DNA of 64,000 nt from Methylonatrum sp040877625 (GTDB taxonomy: Bacteria > Pseudomonadota > Gammaproteobacteria > Nitrococcales > Aquisalimonadaceae): contig JBBDNK010000001.1 of assembly GCA_040877625.1 (NCBI GenBank), forward strand, positions 112,245 through 176,244, in the 5' to 3' direction. The position numbers were made by a program, and so were the translations under genes. Shown here piece after piece: positions 27,361-36,361 of this stretch (within the stretch, counting starts at the first letter, position 1; each line of letters opens with the position of its first letter). Below the pieces are notes generated by a model, which did no database searches, was not told the DNA's origin, and saw only the letters and a program-made list of their open reading frames with translations.

Positions 27361-28377
27361 TCAGTTCTTGCTCTTGTCGACAAGCTGATTCTTGCGGATC
27401 CATGGCATCATATCGCGGAGTTTCTCTCCGACAACCTCGATCTCGTGCTCACGGGACAATCGACGCCGGGCCTTCAAAGTCGGCGCATTGGCCTGGTTCT
27501 CGAGAATGAATTCGCGCGCGAACTGGCCGGTCTGGATATCTTCCAGAATGGACTTCATCGCCTTGCGGGAGTCATCGTTGATGACCCGCGGGCCGCTGAC
27601 GAAATCACCGTACTCGGCCGTGTTGGAGATCGAATAGCGCATATTCGCAATGCCGCCCTCGTAGATCAGGTCCACGATCAGCTTCACCTCATGCAGGCAT
27701 TCGAAATAGGCCATCTCCGGGCTGTAGCCTGCCTCGGTGAGAGTCTCGAAACCAGCCTGAATCAGCGACGTCAGGCCGCCGCAAAGTACCGCCTGCTCGC
27801 CAAACAGATCGGTTTCGGTCTCTTCGCGGAAGGTGGTTTCGATCACGCCGGCACGGCCGCCGCCCACGGCCGAAGCATAGGACAGCGCAACGTCCTTGGC
27901 CTGCCCGGAGCTGTTCTGGTGAATGGCGATCAGACAGGGCACGCCGCCGCCTTCCACATAGGTGGAGCGGACCAGATGGCCGGGGCCCTTGGGCGCGATC
28001 ATGATCACGTCGACATCGGCGCGGGGTTCGATCTGACCGTAATGGATATTGAACCCGTGCGCGAAGGCGATGGTGGAACCCTGCTTCAGATTGGGTCCAA
28101 TCTGGTCGCGGTAGATTGCCGCCTGGTGCTCATCCGGCGCCAGAATCATGACGAAATCCGCCTGCTTTACGGCATCTTCCACGCTGGCCACCTTCAATCC
28201 GGCGTTGCGTGCCTTGTCGGCGGACGCGGAACCTTCACGCAGCCCCACGATGACGGAGGCGCCGGATTCCTTCAGGTTATTGGCATGTGCATGGCCCTGG
28301 GACCCGTAACCGATGATCGCCACCGTCCGCTGCTGGATGATGGAAAGATCGGCGTCCTTATCGTAATAGACTTTCAT
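27361..28377 (-). CDS. ilvC: ketol-acid reductoisomerase (class I)
   Basis: IlvC converts acetolactate or acetohydroxybutyrate in the valine/isoleucine pathway. 338 residues, class I. N-terminal Rossmann GYGSQGHAHANNLKESG, PKGPGHLVRSTYVEGGGVP, and the metal-binding FREETETDLFGEQAVLCGG and ECLHEVKLIVDLIYEGG. It follows ilvN by 86 nt on the same strand. Confidence 0.98.
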   Translation of the reverse strand: MKVYYDKDADLSIIQQRTVAIIGYGSQGHAHANNLKESGASVIVGLREGSASADKARNAGLKVASVEDAVKQADFVMILAPDEHQAAIYRDQIGPNLKQGSTIAFAHGFNIHYGQIEPRADVDVIMIAPKGPGHLVRSTYVEGGGVPCLIAIHQNSSGQAKDVALSYASAVGGGRAGVIETTFREETETDLFGEQAVLCGGLTSLIQAGFETLTEAGYSPEMAYFECLHEVKLIVDLIYEGGIANMRYSISNTAEYGDFVSGPRVINDDSRKAMKSILEDIQTGQFAREFILENQANAPTLKARRRLSREHEIEVVGEKLRDMMPWIRKNQLVDKSKN

Positions 28378-28463
28378 TATGCCCCCATTGGCTCTATCTG
28401 AATTGCTGCTGAAGGCAGGCCGGCGGCATTGACCACGCGCCCTGCCCCGTCAATGAAATGAAA

Positions 28464-28958
28464 CTAGACCCGCATATGCTTCTCGCCGCGGGAAATGCCG
28501 ATCACGCCCGAACGCACGACTTCAAGAATGGACATCGGCCCCAACGCCTCCAGAAAGGCATCCAGCTTGCTGCTTACCCCGGTCAGTTCAATGGTGTAGA
28601 TACGGTCGGTTACATCAAGGATATGGCCGCGGAAAATGTCGCTCAGGCGCTTGACTTCCTCGCGCAGATCACCGGTCGCGGCAGAGACCTTGACCAGCAT
28701 CATTTCGCGCTCGATATGCGCGCCCTCGGTCATGTCCATCACCTTGACCACATCAAGCAGCTTATTGAGCTGCTTGATGATTTGCTCGATGATGCGATCG
28801 TTGCCGATGGTCACCAGCGTAATCCGCGACAACGTGGCATCGTCGGTGGGCGCCACGGTGAGGGATTCGATATTATAGCCGCGCGCGGAGAACAGGCCCG
28901 CCACGCGGGACAGTGCGCCGAACTCGTTCTCGACGAGAATGGATATGATGTGCCGCAT
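28464..28958 (-). CDS. ilvN: acetolactate synthase small (regulatory) subunit
   Basis: A 164-residue ACT-domain protein (MRHIISILVENEFGALSRVAGLFSARGYNIESLTV), the regulatory subunit that gives feedback inhibition by valine to the large catalytic subunit. The C-terminal domain (EVKRLSDIFRGHILDV) is intact. The start is set by family alignment, and the open frame to 29018 has no support. Upstream there is no ilvB/ilvI large-subunit gene: the next gene is divergent. ilvH is an equally good name. Confidence 0.95.
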   Translation of the reverse strand: MRHIISILVENEFGALSRVAGLFSARGYNIESLTVAPTDDATLSRITLVTIGNDRIIEQIIKQLNKLLDVVKVMDMTEGAHIEREMMLVKVSAATGDLREEVKRLSDIFRGHILDVTDRIYTIELTGVSSKLDAFLEALGPMSILEVVRSGVIGISRGEKHMRV

Positions 28959-29198
28959 AACCCTGACAATCGTCCAGTGCCTCGGCCACGAGGCCCGCAG
29001 GATGAGTGAACCGTCCACGTACCGGTTTATCCGACATGCCCTTCTGAGAGGCTGTTGGCAGCAAATCGGCAGCGGAAATCGTACGATACGGAGCGGTGAA
29101 AGGGAGCAAAACTACTCAGGTTTACAGATGAGGTCAAGAGCGCGGCGTCCACCATCGAGTTGCACATCCGCGGTTTTCTGGCCGAACAAGGGGGAGTA

Positions 29199-29630
29199 AT
29201 GAAAAAAATTCTGCTAGGGACCGGGCTCGCGGCCGTCATGCTCTGCATGTCCGGGATGGCAGCGGCCGCCACGGTTTACAAGTGGACGGGCGCGGACGGC
29301 ACCGTCACGTACGGCCAGTTGCCACCCGCCGGCGTTGATGCGGCACCCGTTGACGGCCCGCCACCAGCCCCCTCCACACCAGCGGGCGGCGACGCCGTGC
29401 CGGAAGCGGCCGACAATGGGGCTACCCCATCCGAACGGATCGAAGTGGATGTGGATGATGAGGAAAGCATGGCTGCCGCCTGTGAGGCGGCCCGGGATAA
29501 CATTGCGGTACTTGAAAACCCTGCCGTGACCCGGCTGCTGGACGACGGCGGCGAGTCACGTGCACTGGAACCCGAGGAGCGGGACGAGCGCCTGCGCGAG
29601 AACCGCGGGTTCGTTGAGGAGTGGTGCTGA
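29199..29630 (+). CDS. DUF4124 exported protein
   Basis: A 143-residue secreted protein. Signal peptide MKKILLGTGLAAVMLCMSGMAAAA, then the short DUF4124 motif VYKWTGADGTVTYGQLPPAG, a Pro/Ala-rich linker and a C-terminal charged helix ending in CNGF-free EEWC. Role unknown. GGGGGAG lies 2 nt upstream of the ATG. Divergent from ilvN. Confidence 0.8.
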   Translation: MKKILLGTGLAAVMLCMSGMAAAATVYKWTGADGTVTYGQLPPAGVDAAPVDGPPPAPSTPAGGDAVPEAADNGATPSERIEVDVDDEESMAAACEAARDNIAVLENPAVTRLLDDGGESRALEPEERDERLRENRGFVEEWC

Positions 29631-29720
29631 ACGAACGGCCGCGTAGTGTACTCTTGTACGGCCCTGCCGCCGATGGCGGCGGCATCAACCGTCTGACGAC
29701 TCCGGAGCAGAGATTCCTCG

Positions 29721-31433
29721 ATGCAACTTTCCCGCTTTCCGCTATCGACCACCAAGGAAACCCCGGCCGACGCCGAGATCATCAGTCACCAGCTCATGCT
29801 GCGCGCGGGCCTCATACGCCGCCTGGCGGCAGGGCTGTATACCTGGATGCCCCTGGGACTGCGGGTGCTGCGCAAGGTGGAGCGCATCGTCCGCGAGGAA
29901 ATGGAACGCAGCGGCGCCGTGGAACTGCTGATGCCGGCGGTGCAACCGGCGGAACTGTGGCAGGAATCCGGTCGCTGGCAACAATACGGCCCGGAACTGC
30001 TGCGTCTGAAGGACCGCCATCAGCGGGATTTCTGCATAGGCCCGACACATGAGGAAGTGATCACCGACCTGGTGCGCCGCGAGATCCGCAGCTACAAGCA
30101 GCTACCGGTGAACTTTTACCAGATCCAGACCAAGTTTCGCGACGAAATCCGGCCGCGCTTCGGCGTCATGCGGGCGCGTGAGTTCGTCATGAAGGACGCT
30201 TATTCCTTTCACCTCGACAATGCATCGCTGGAGGAGACCTACCAGCGGATGTACGCCGCGTACAGCCGGATATTCACCCGCACCGGGCTGAAATTTCGGG
30301 CCGTGCTGGCCGATACGGGCAGCATCGGCGGCCATACCTCTCACGAATTTCACGTACTGGCGGACTCTGGCGAGGATGCCATCGCCTTTTCCGACACCGG
30401 CACCTACGCAGCCAATGTCGAACTCGCGGAGGCTCTGGCTCCGGTCGACGAGAGCACCGACGGAACCGGGGAAACCCTGCGTCTGGTAGACACACCGAAT
30501 GTAAAGACAATCGCCGACCTGACCAGCGGCCACGGCCTGCCGGTGGAGAAGACCGTCAAGACCCTGATCGTTCACGATGCCAAGGGTGGCCTCATGGCTC
30601 TGATCGTGCGCGGGGACCACACTCTGAACACTGTCAAGGCAGCCAATCTGCCCGCGGTGGCGGACCCCCTGGTACTTGCCGGCGATGAAGAGATCCGTGC
30701 CACCATCGGAGCCGGCCCGGGTTCTCTGGGGCCTGTCGGGCTTTCCATTCCCTGCATCGTTGACCGCGGTGTTGCGGTAATGACCGACTTTGCCGCCGGC
30801 GCCAATCAGGATGGCAAGCACTACTTCGGCATCAACTGGGGGCGCGACGTGCCGCTTCCGGACGTGGCTGATCTTCGCAATGTCGTTCCCGGCGACCCCA
30901 GCCCCGACGGCAATGGCCGCCTGGACATCGCCCGCGGCATTGAGGTTGGCCACATCTTCCAGCTCGGCCGCAAGTACAGCGAGGCCATGGGCGCATCCGT
31001 GCTCAATGAATCCGGCGACAGCGTGCCGGTCACCATGGGCTGTTATGGCATTGGCGTCTCGCGTATCGTTGCCGCCGCGGTGGAGCAGAACCATGACAGC
31101 GCCGGCATCACCTGGCCGGCACCGATTGCACCGTTTCAGGTCGCCATCGTCTCCATCAACCTGCAACGCTCGGAAGCGGTCCGTGAGGCCTCCGAGCATC
31201 TCTACCACGCATTGCGCACGGCCGGCGTCGACGTTTGCTGGGATGACCGCGATCTGCGCCCAGGCGTAAAATTTGCCGATATCGAACTTATCGGCATCCC
31301 TCACCGTATCGCCATCGGTGATCGTGGGCTGGAGAACGGAACCGTGGAGTACCGGGCACGTACCGCAAAAGAGAATGAAGAATGGCCGCTGGACAACGCC
31401 GTAGAGATGCTGCTGGATCGGCTCCGGCGCTGA
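29721..31433 (+). CDS. proS: prolyl-tRNA synthetase (bacterial type)
   Basis: Class II synthetase charging tRNA-Pro: N-terminal MQLSRFPLSTTKETPADAE, motif 2 FRDEIRPRFGVMRAREFVMKD, an editing INS domain in the middle (about 225-390) and motif 3 with anticodon-binding C-terminus (GYGIGVSRI-like GCYGIGVSRI, WDDRDLRPGVKFADIELIG). 570 residues, normal. Confidence 0.97.
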   Translation: MQLSRFPLSTTKETPADAEIISHQLMLRAGLIRRLAAGLYTWMPLGLRVLRKVERIVREEMERSGAVELLMPAVQPAELWQESGRWQQYGPELLRLKDRHQRDFCIGPTHEEVITDLVRREIRSYKQLPVNFYQIQTKFRDEIRPRFGVMRAREFVMKDAYSFHLDNASLEETYQRMYAAYSRIFTRTGLKFRAVLADTGSIGGHTSHEFHVLADSGEDAIAFSDTGTYAANVELAEALAPVDESTDGTGETLRLVDTPNVKTIADLTSGHGLPVEKTVKTLIVHDAKGGLMALIVRGDHTLNTVKAANLPAVADPLVLAGDEEIRATIGAGPGSLGPVGLSIPCIVDRGVAVMTDFAAGANQDGKHYFGINWGRDVPLPDVADLRNVVPGDPSPDGNGRLDIARGIEVGHIFQLGRKYSEAMGASVLNESGDSVPVTMGCYGIGVSRIVAAAVEQNHDSAGITWPAPIAPFQVAIVSINLQRSEAVREASEHLYHALRTAGVDVCWDDRDLRPGVKFADIELIGIPHRIAIGDRGLENGTVEYRARTAKENEEWPLDNAVEMLLDRLRR

Positions 31434-32017
31434 GGCGGCTTTATCATGCCGCCTGCACCCTGCTGCTCGCCGGCCTGCTGATTCTGGCCGGCGAGCGGCT
31501 CGCCATGGCGGAGACGCCGGCCGTCGACCCTGCGCTGCGAGAGGCATTGAAGGAAGCGGCAAACAGCACGGAAAGCTTTGAAAACCGCTTTGTTGCGGAA
31601 GTCTGGCTTCTCGACATGTCGCTGCGCCTGCAGCGCCGCGTGCCAGATCACCAGAAACGCATGCAGCTGCTGCGCAAGGTGCACTTCGAAGCCAGCCGCG
31701 CCGAGCTACAGCCGGAACTGGTCCTGGCGGTCATCGAAGTGGAAAGCAACTTCAACCGCTTCGCCATTTCCTCAGCTGGCGCCAGGGGGCTGATGCAGAT
31801 CATGCCTTTCTGGCTCAACGAAATCGGTCGCCCTGAGGATAACCTTTTCCATATGGCCACCAACCTGCGCTTCGGCTGTACCATCCTCCGACACTATCTG
31901 GATATCGAGCGCGGCGACCTTACCCGTGCCCTGGCCCGTTACAACGGCAGCCTGGGCAAGACCTGGTATCCGGAACGGGTGTATCGCGCCATGGACCGCC
32001 GCTGGTACATTCAGTAA
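31382..32017 (+). CDS. SLT-type lytic transglycosylase
   Basis: Cleaves peptidoglycan glycan strands, forming 1,6-anhydro ends. The catalytic Glu is in VIEVESNFNRFAISSAGARGLMQIMPFW; LRFGCTILRHYLDIERGDLTRALARYNGS completes the SLT domain. The N-terminal hydrophobic stretch LYHAACTLLLAGLLILAGERLAMA is a signal peptide. The start overlaps proS by 52 nt and may instead be a CTG within the overlap. Its TAA stop flanks a palindromic element. Confidence 0.85.
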   Translation: MAAGQRRRDAAGSAPALRRLYHAACTLLLAGLLILAGERLAMAETPAVDPALREALKEAANSTESFENRFVAEVWLLDMSLRLQRRVPDHQKRMQLLRKVHFEASRAELQPELVLAVIEVESNFNRFAISSAGARGLMQIMPFWLNEIGRPEDNLFHMATNLRFGCTILRHYLDIERGDLTRALARYNGSLGKTWYPERVYRAMDRRWYIQ

Positions 32018-32018
32018 A

Positions 32019-32078
32019 GGAGACACTGATTTATTCCCATGGTGCTCTGCGGAGCCATGGGAATATATCAGTGTCTCC
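32019..32078. repeat. 60-bp palindromic miniature element with 4-bp TAAA flanks
   Basis: GGAGACACTGATTTATTCCCATGG and its complement (one mismatch) are separated by 12 nt, whose CTC/GAG also pairs, so almost the whole element folds. It is flanked by TAAA on both sides (32015-32018 and 32079-32082), the pattern of a target duplication; the left copy overlaps the TAA stop of the lytic transglycosylase. No transposase frame. This looks like a miniature inverted-repeat element; a large RNA hairpin is the other reading. Confidence 0.65.
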
Positions 32079-32095
32079 TAAAGCCTGGAGGGCGG

Positions 32096-32953
32096 ATGAA
32101 ACGACTTCTCATAGCAGGCTGCGGACAGCTGGGTAGCCAGTTGGGCAGCCTGCTCGCGGAACAGGGCGTCACCGTATTCGGCCTGCGCCGAAATGTGCGT
32201 GACATTCCGCGGCCGATCAATCCCGTTGCAGCTGATCTCGGCGAACGCGATCAGCTGACACGTGCGCTCCCGAGCGGACTGAATGCCGTTGTCTATCTGG
32301 CGACCCCCGGCATGTTCAATGACGAAGCGTATCGCAAGACCTACGTCGACGGGCTAAAGAACCTGATCGGCGCACTGGTCGATGGCGGCCAATCGCCCGA
32401 CCGCCTGTTATTGGTCTCAAGCACGTCCGTCTACGGTCAGACCGATGGCAGCTGGGTTGACGAGAACACGCCAGCGGCCCCCGGCGGTTTTTCCGGAACC
32501 CGGTTGCTGGAAGCCGAACAACGTCTCGCGCAAGGGCCGTATCCGGGCGTGATAGTCCGCTTTGGCGGCATTTACGGCGCGAATCGAACGCGCATGCTTA
32601 AACGCGTACGCGAAGGCACGCCGGTGGTGAACACCCCGCCCCAGTACACCAACAGAATCCATCAGGATGACTGCGTCGGCGTGCTCGCCCACCTGCTTCG
32701 ACTGCCCGCGCCGGCATCACTGTACCTCGGGGTGGATGACACGCCATGCACGATGGCGCAACTCACCGACTGGCTCGCCGACACCATGGGCTTGCCGCGA
32801 CCGGTGCATATCAACGGCGATGCGGGCGGCGTTCGCGGCAGCAACAAACGCTGCAGCAACAAACGCCTGCGGGAAAGCGGCTATCGGTTCCGCTATCCCG
32901 GCTATCGGCAAGGCTATCTGGAGATGCTCGGTCGTGAGACGTCCGGTGGTTAG
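32096..32953 (+). CDS. NAD-dependent epimerase/SDR-like protein (YeeZ type)
   Basis: A 285-residue Rossmann protein: MKRLLIAGCGQLGSQLGSLLAE with GxGxxG, VYLATPG, LLVSSTSVYGQTDG (Ser and Tyr of the SDR active site region, though YxxxK is not complete) and RFGGIYG. Extended SDR family, substrate unknown. GGAGGGCGG before the ATG at 32096 sets the start. The last 4 nt overlap the next gene on the other strand. Confidence 0.8.
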   Translation: MKRLLIAGCGQLGSQLGSLLAEQGVTVFGLRRNVRDIPRPINPVAADLGERDQLTRALPSGLNAVVYLATPGMFNDEAYRKTYVDGLKNLIGALVDGGQSPDRLLLVSSTSVYGQTDGSWVDENTPAAPGGFSGTRLLEAEQRLAQGPYPGVIVRFGGIYGANRTRMLKRVREGTPVVNTPPQYTNRIHQDDCVGVLAHLLRLPAPASLYLGVDDTPCTMAQLTDWLADTMGLPRPVHINGDAGGVRGSNKRCSNKRLRESGYRFRYPGYRQGYLEMLGRETSGG

Positions 32954-33318
32954 TATTTCGCCTCGGCCATGCCCAGCATGAGATCCAGCATGCCGTCTTC
33001 CGCTCCCACATAGGGCAGGACGTGAATCCTTACATGCGGGTATTGTTCCCGGCCGGGAAGCAGCTGTTCGGGAATATCCTTTGTCACATGCCGGCCGGCA
33101 GACAGAAAATACGGCAGTATCACGATCTCCGCCGCACCGTCGGCGACGCATGCATCGACCGCTTCCGGAATGGATGGCTCCGCCAGCTCCAGAAAGGCGC
33201 AGCATACCCGCTGGAATCGTTCCCCAGCCCGTACCGCAAACCGCTCGGCCAGGCGGCGCACTTCCTCATTGGAGGCCTCCCGGCGGCTGCCGTGAGCGAT
33301 GATCAACAGGTGGCGCAT
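32950..33318 (-). CDS. CbiX/SirB-like chelatase family protein
   Basis: A 122-residue protein: MRHLLIIAHGSRREASNEEVR with the catalytic His, FLELAEPSIPEAVD and VILPYFLSAGRHVTKDIPEQL with the second His. It has one copy of the domain, as in small CbiX, and probably inserts Co2+ or Fe2+ into a tetrapyrrole such as sirohydrochlorin. The ATG at 33318 is preferred over an upstream GTG. Confidence 0.85.
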   Translation of the reverse strand: MRHLLIIAHGSRREASNEEVRRLAERFAVRAGERFQRVCCAFLELAEPSIPEAVDACVADGAAEIVILPYFLSAGRHVTKDIPEQLLPGREQYPHVRIHVLPYVGAEDGMLDLMLGMAEAKY

Positions 33319-33377
33319 GGCGCGGATGCTCTCCACAGAGGCTCAGGGCGACTCCCAGTCAGTATACCGGACGCAAC

Positions 33378-33402
33378 AACGGGGCCCTTTGAAGGCCCCG
33401 TT
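33378..33402 (-). terminator. terminator downstream of the cytochrome c pair
   Basis: AACGGGGCC and GGCCCCGTT (9 bp) around a 7-nt loop, 20 nt after the cytochrome stop; read on the minus strand it is followed by GTTG. The T tract is short. Confidence 0.65.
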
Positions 33403-33422
33403 TCAGATAAACAGACAAGGCG

Positions 33423-33767
33423 TCAGCGCTGCTGACCGGGCGTATTGAGTTCGCCCTGCTGAGCGGAGAACCAGGCACCCAGGTCGCGCATGTCCTGCCG
33501 CGACAGGTCCTCCACCTGCGCACGCATGATGGCGTTCTGACGCGTGCCGGACTGATAGGCCCGCAGCGCCTGCACGATATAATCCGTGTGCTGACCGTTC
33601 AGACGCGGCCACTCCGGGTTGCCCTCCACCGCCGAGGCGGAATGGCAGGCCAGGCAGGCCTGCGCCTTCTCCTCACCGGCAGCCGCATCGCCTCGCTCGA
33701 TGGCGGAAGCCGGCAGGGCCAGCAGAAGCAGGCTGAATAGTGAAATTACAAACAGGAACGGTTTCAT
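33423..33767 (-). CDS. periplasmic class I cytochrome c
   Basis: 114 residues: signal peptide MKPFLFVISLFSLLLLALPASA, one heme site CLACH (Cys38-His42), and Met in NAIMRAQVEDL as likely sixth ligand, near the helix MRDLGAWFSAQQ. Similar in type to the cytochrome c4/c553 fold. Electron carrier of unknown partner. It follows another such cytochrome with 21 nt between. Confidence 0.9.
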   Translation of the reverse strand: MKPFLFVISLFSLLLLALPASAIERGDAAAGEEKAQACLACHSASAVEGNPEWPRLNGQHTDYIVQALRAYQSGTRQNAIMRAQVEDLSRQDMRDLGAWFSAQQGELNTPGQQR

Positions 33768-33788
33768 GAATCTGCCTCTGGCGCGTCG

Positions 33789-34112
33789 TTATTTCTGGCG
33801 GGCAAAGTACGCGGCGATATCGCGCATTTCCTGATCACCCAGCTCCATGGTCTGGGCACGCATGGTGGGATGATCACGGTCACCTGTCTGGTAGGCCTTG
33901 AGGGCACCGTAAAGGTACGCTTCATTCTGGCCACCGATTTTCGGCACGCGGTAGGACGGATAGGCGTTACGCGCGCCCTGAATGCCATGGCAGCCGAGGC
34001 AGGTCGCGGCAAGTTCGCCGCCGGCCACGGGATCAGCGTCTTCCGCCTGGGCTGGACCGACCGCTAGCGCGGCGCCGGTTACTGCGGCCATAAGAATACT
34101 CTTCAGTCTCAT
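33789..34112 (-). CDS. periplasmic class I cytochrome c
   Basis: 107 residues: signal peptide ending VGPAQAEDA, heme site CLGCH, MRAQTMELGDQEMRDIAAYFARQK at the C-terminus with a likely Met ligand. About the same layout as its downstream neighbour, indicating tandem duplication of a c553/c4-like domain. The second of two adjacent ATGs is chosen because GAGAGAG is then at suitable distance. Confidence 0.88.
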   Translation of the reverse strand: MRLKSILMAAVTGAALAVGPAQAEDADPVAGGELAATCLGCHGIQGARNAYPSYRVPKIGGQNEAYLYGALKAYQTGDRDHPTMRAQTMELGDQEMRDIAAYFARQK

Positions 34113-34245
34113 CATTCTCTCTCGATGCTGCTCGCTACGCCGGCCCGGTCGGACCCCGGCAAAAACAGGGCAATATGTTTCCATGGATCGCCCCGGGGGT
34201 AAAGGCGCCGCTGATGAAAATTCGCGCAAGCCTGCATGCAGGCGG

Positions 34246-34521
34246 TCAGAGTATGCGAAACCCCTTATCGGGAATGACATCTACCTGTTCATGTTGCAAT
34301 TCGGCCACCTCCGCGTTCGGCGGCCCCTGACGAAGCCAGTCAAGTAGTGCCGCTACGGCTTCCGGAGTCCCCCGCGCCAGCACGTCGACCCGTCCGTCCG
34401 GCAGATTGCGGGCGTAACCGTCAATGCCGAGTGCGCGGGCCTGTTCCCGGGCACCGCCGCGAAACCAGACACCCTGGACACGACCGCTGACATGGCAATG
34501 CATGGTGATCCGCCCTGTCAT
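34246..34521 (-). CDS. acyP: acylphosphatase
   Basis: A 91-residue acylphosphatase that hydrolyses carboxyl-phosphate bonds. Seen: HVSGRVQGVWFRGGAREQARALGIDGYARNLPDG with the phosphate-binding loop GRVQGVWFR (Arg and, further on, Asn39). The start overlaps the YihY stop as ATGA. Confidence 0.93.
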   Translation of the reverse strand: MTGRITMHCHVSGRVQGVWFRGGAREQARALGIDGYARNLPDGRVDVLARGTPEAVAALLDWLRQGPPNAEVAELQHEQVDVIPDKGFRIL

Positions 34522-35867
34522 CGATTGCCGCCCTCCTGCTGCGCGGGAGGCGCCCGGTTCACTTCCGGCGCATCCGCTTCCACAGCGGCAGCCCCCTCCC
34601 TCGTTGTGTCCGACTCGGCGACAAAGATCGTCTGCAAGGGCTTGGCCAGTGCCTGCTCCACGCCTTCCATGGCATCCCGAAGCAACGCCCCGATCTGGCG
34701 GTTCCATGCATTCTTCTCGCGCAGATGTTCGGGAACATCGGCAAGCACGAATGGCGCGCCGCGATAGAGGTCCAGCAGCGTAAAGGTGGATGGATCGCGC
34801 GCCAGCATCCACTGACCATCTTCGGTCCGGCGTATCACGCGTGCGCGTTGCAGATCATTGATCGCTTCCTGCACCGCGAGGTCTCCCGCCTCCGGCTCCA
34901 GCCGCAGCAGCTCGTCCTTGCCCAGCGTTCGGCCGGACTGCTGGGCACGCCAGAAATCCCCGGTGAGACGGACCGCGAGCAGTAATGCCTGCCGCGGATC
35001 GGACAGCGAACCCTGGCGTCCCTCCCGGAATGTGCCCAGAGACTGCGTGAATACCGCCCCCAGCAACACCACCACCCAGGACAGGTAGATCCAGACCAGA
35101 AAAATCGGCAAGGTGGCCATCGCACCGTAAATGGCTTCGTAGGATGGAAAACTTGTCACAAAATAGGCGAAACCGCGTTTCGCCAGCTCGAACAGCATGG
35201 CCGCGAACGCCGCCCCCGCCAGCGCATGCAACAACGGCACCCGTCGGTTGGGCACGGCGCTATAGAGAAACGTAAAAGCAGCCAGTATGGCCAGTACCGG
35301 CGCGGCATTGAGCAGCATCTGGCGTACGCCTCCGGCAGGGTCGACACCCGCGACTTCCGTCAACGCCACCAGATAGGATGAAAGCAGGAGGCTGAAGGCA
35401 ACCAGAAACGGCCCCACGGTGATCACCGTCCAGTAGACCATGAAGCTCTGTACCCGGCGCCGCTGCCGGGTGACCCGGAAGATACGATTCAGGGCCTTAT
35501 CGATGGCTCCCATCATCAGCACGGCCGCCACCATGATGCCGATCATCCCCGCTGCGGTGAGGCCTGCGGCGCGGCGCGCAAAATCCTGCAAGTGGCTCTG
35601 CACCACCTCGCCGGAGGCAGGTACCAGATTATTGAACAGAAAATCCTGCACGCGGTCGTTGAAATTCTCGAACACCGGGAAGGCCGTCAGCACTGAGAAG
35701 CTCACTGCGAACAGCGGCACCAGGGAAAGCAGTGTGGTATACGCGAGTGTGGCGGCGGCATTCAGACAGTCGTCATCCACAAACCGGCGTACCAGGTAGC
35801 GCAGGAACCCCGCCAACTCCTCGAGGCCGGCAAGTGTCCGATCCCGAAACCGTTGCAGTCTGATCAC
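34518..35867 (-). CDS. YihY/BrkB family membrane protein
   Basis: A 449-residue protein with the YihY layout: about six transmembrane helices (to about 280, AAATLAYTTLLSLVPLFAVSFSVL and IYLSWVVVLLGAVFTQ) and a long C-terminal soluble part with a winged-helix-like stretch (about 300-380). It resembles the family once mislabelled RNase BN; molecular function is uncertain. The GTG at 35867 (MIRLQRFRDR) has GGGAGA upstream, while the open frame beyond is not supported. Confidence 0.88.
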   Translation of the reverse strand: MIRLQRFRDRTLAGLEELAGFLRYLVRRFVDDDCLNAAATLAYTTLLSLVPLFAVSFSVLTAFPVFENFNDRVQDFLFNNLVPASGEVVQSHLQDFARRAAGLTAAGMIGIMVAAVLMMGAIDKALNRIFRVTRQRRRVQSFMVYWTVITVGPFLVAFSLLLSSYLVALTEVAGVDPAGGVRQMLLNAAPVLAILAAFTFLYSAVPNRRVPLLHALAGAAFAAMLFELAKRGFAYFVTSFPSYEAIYGAMATLPIFLVWIYLSWVVVLLGAVFTQSLGTFREGRQGSLSDPRQALLLAVRLTGDFWRAQQSGRTLGKDELLRLEPEAGDLAVQEAINDLQRARVIRRTEDGQWMLARDPSTFTLLDLYRGAPFVLADVPEHLREKNAWNRQIGALLRDAMEGVEQALAKPLQTIFVAESDTTREGAAAVEADAPEVNRAPPAQQEGGNR

Positions 35868-35981
35868 GTTAATTCTCCCAGTGTCGGCTCTACCATCGCC
35901 CGACGCGTGGTGATGCGGCCTTGGGCCGCCGCGTGGCCTGGCATACAATGCGCGCGCATACTGTTTACTGCGAGGTCCGCC

Positions 35982-36329
35982 ATGTCGGTGAAAATCTACC
36001 ACAACCCGCGATGCTCCAAGTCCCGGCAGACGCTGGAACTGATTCGCAACCGGGGTATCGAGCCGCAGATCGTCGACTATCTCAAGACGCCGCCGAGCGT
36101 CGACGATCTCCGTTACCTGATTAAGATGCTGGACATTGCTCCCATGGACCTTGTGCGGCGGAAAGAGACGGAGTTCGTCGAGGCCGGGCTCGACCGAGGG
36201 CAGCCCTCCGAGCACCAGGTGATGACCGCCATACATAACTACCCGAAACTGCTGGAGCGGCCCATCGTGGTCGCCGCTGGCCGTGCCGCCATTGGCCGAC
36301 CGCCCGAAGCGGTGCTGAGCATTCTGTGA
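35982..36329 (+). CDS. ArsC-family protein (arsenate reductase-like)
   Basis: 115 residues of the glutaredoxin-coupled ArsC type: IYHNPRCSKSRQTLELI with the catalytic Cys and CxxxxxR-like loop, LKTPPSVDDL, RRKETEFVEAG and the C-terminal ERPIVVAAGRAAIGRPPE. Could be arsenate reductase or a YffB/Spx-like relative; no ars operon genes are adjacent. GAGG 7 nt before the ATG. Overlaps the next frame as GTGA. Confidence 0.82.
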   Translation: MSVKIYHNPRCSKSRQTLELIRNRGIEPQIVDYLKTPPSVDDLRYLIKMLDIAPMDLVRRKETEFVEAGLDRGQPSEHQVMTAIHNYPKLLERPIVVAAGRAAIGRPPEAVLSIL

Positions 36330-36361
36330 ACCGCCCAGGTGGCATGACCCGGAAACCGCAC

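Noticed and set aside
30102..31562. 486-residue frame antisense to proS
   Set aside because: Shadow of proS in high-GC DNA: no ribosome site, no domain pattern, composition typical of an antisense frame.
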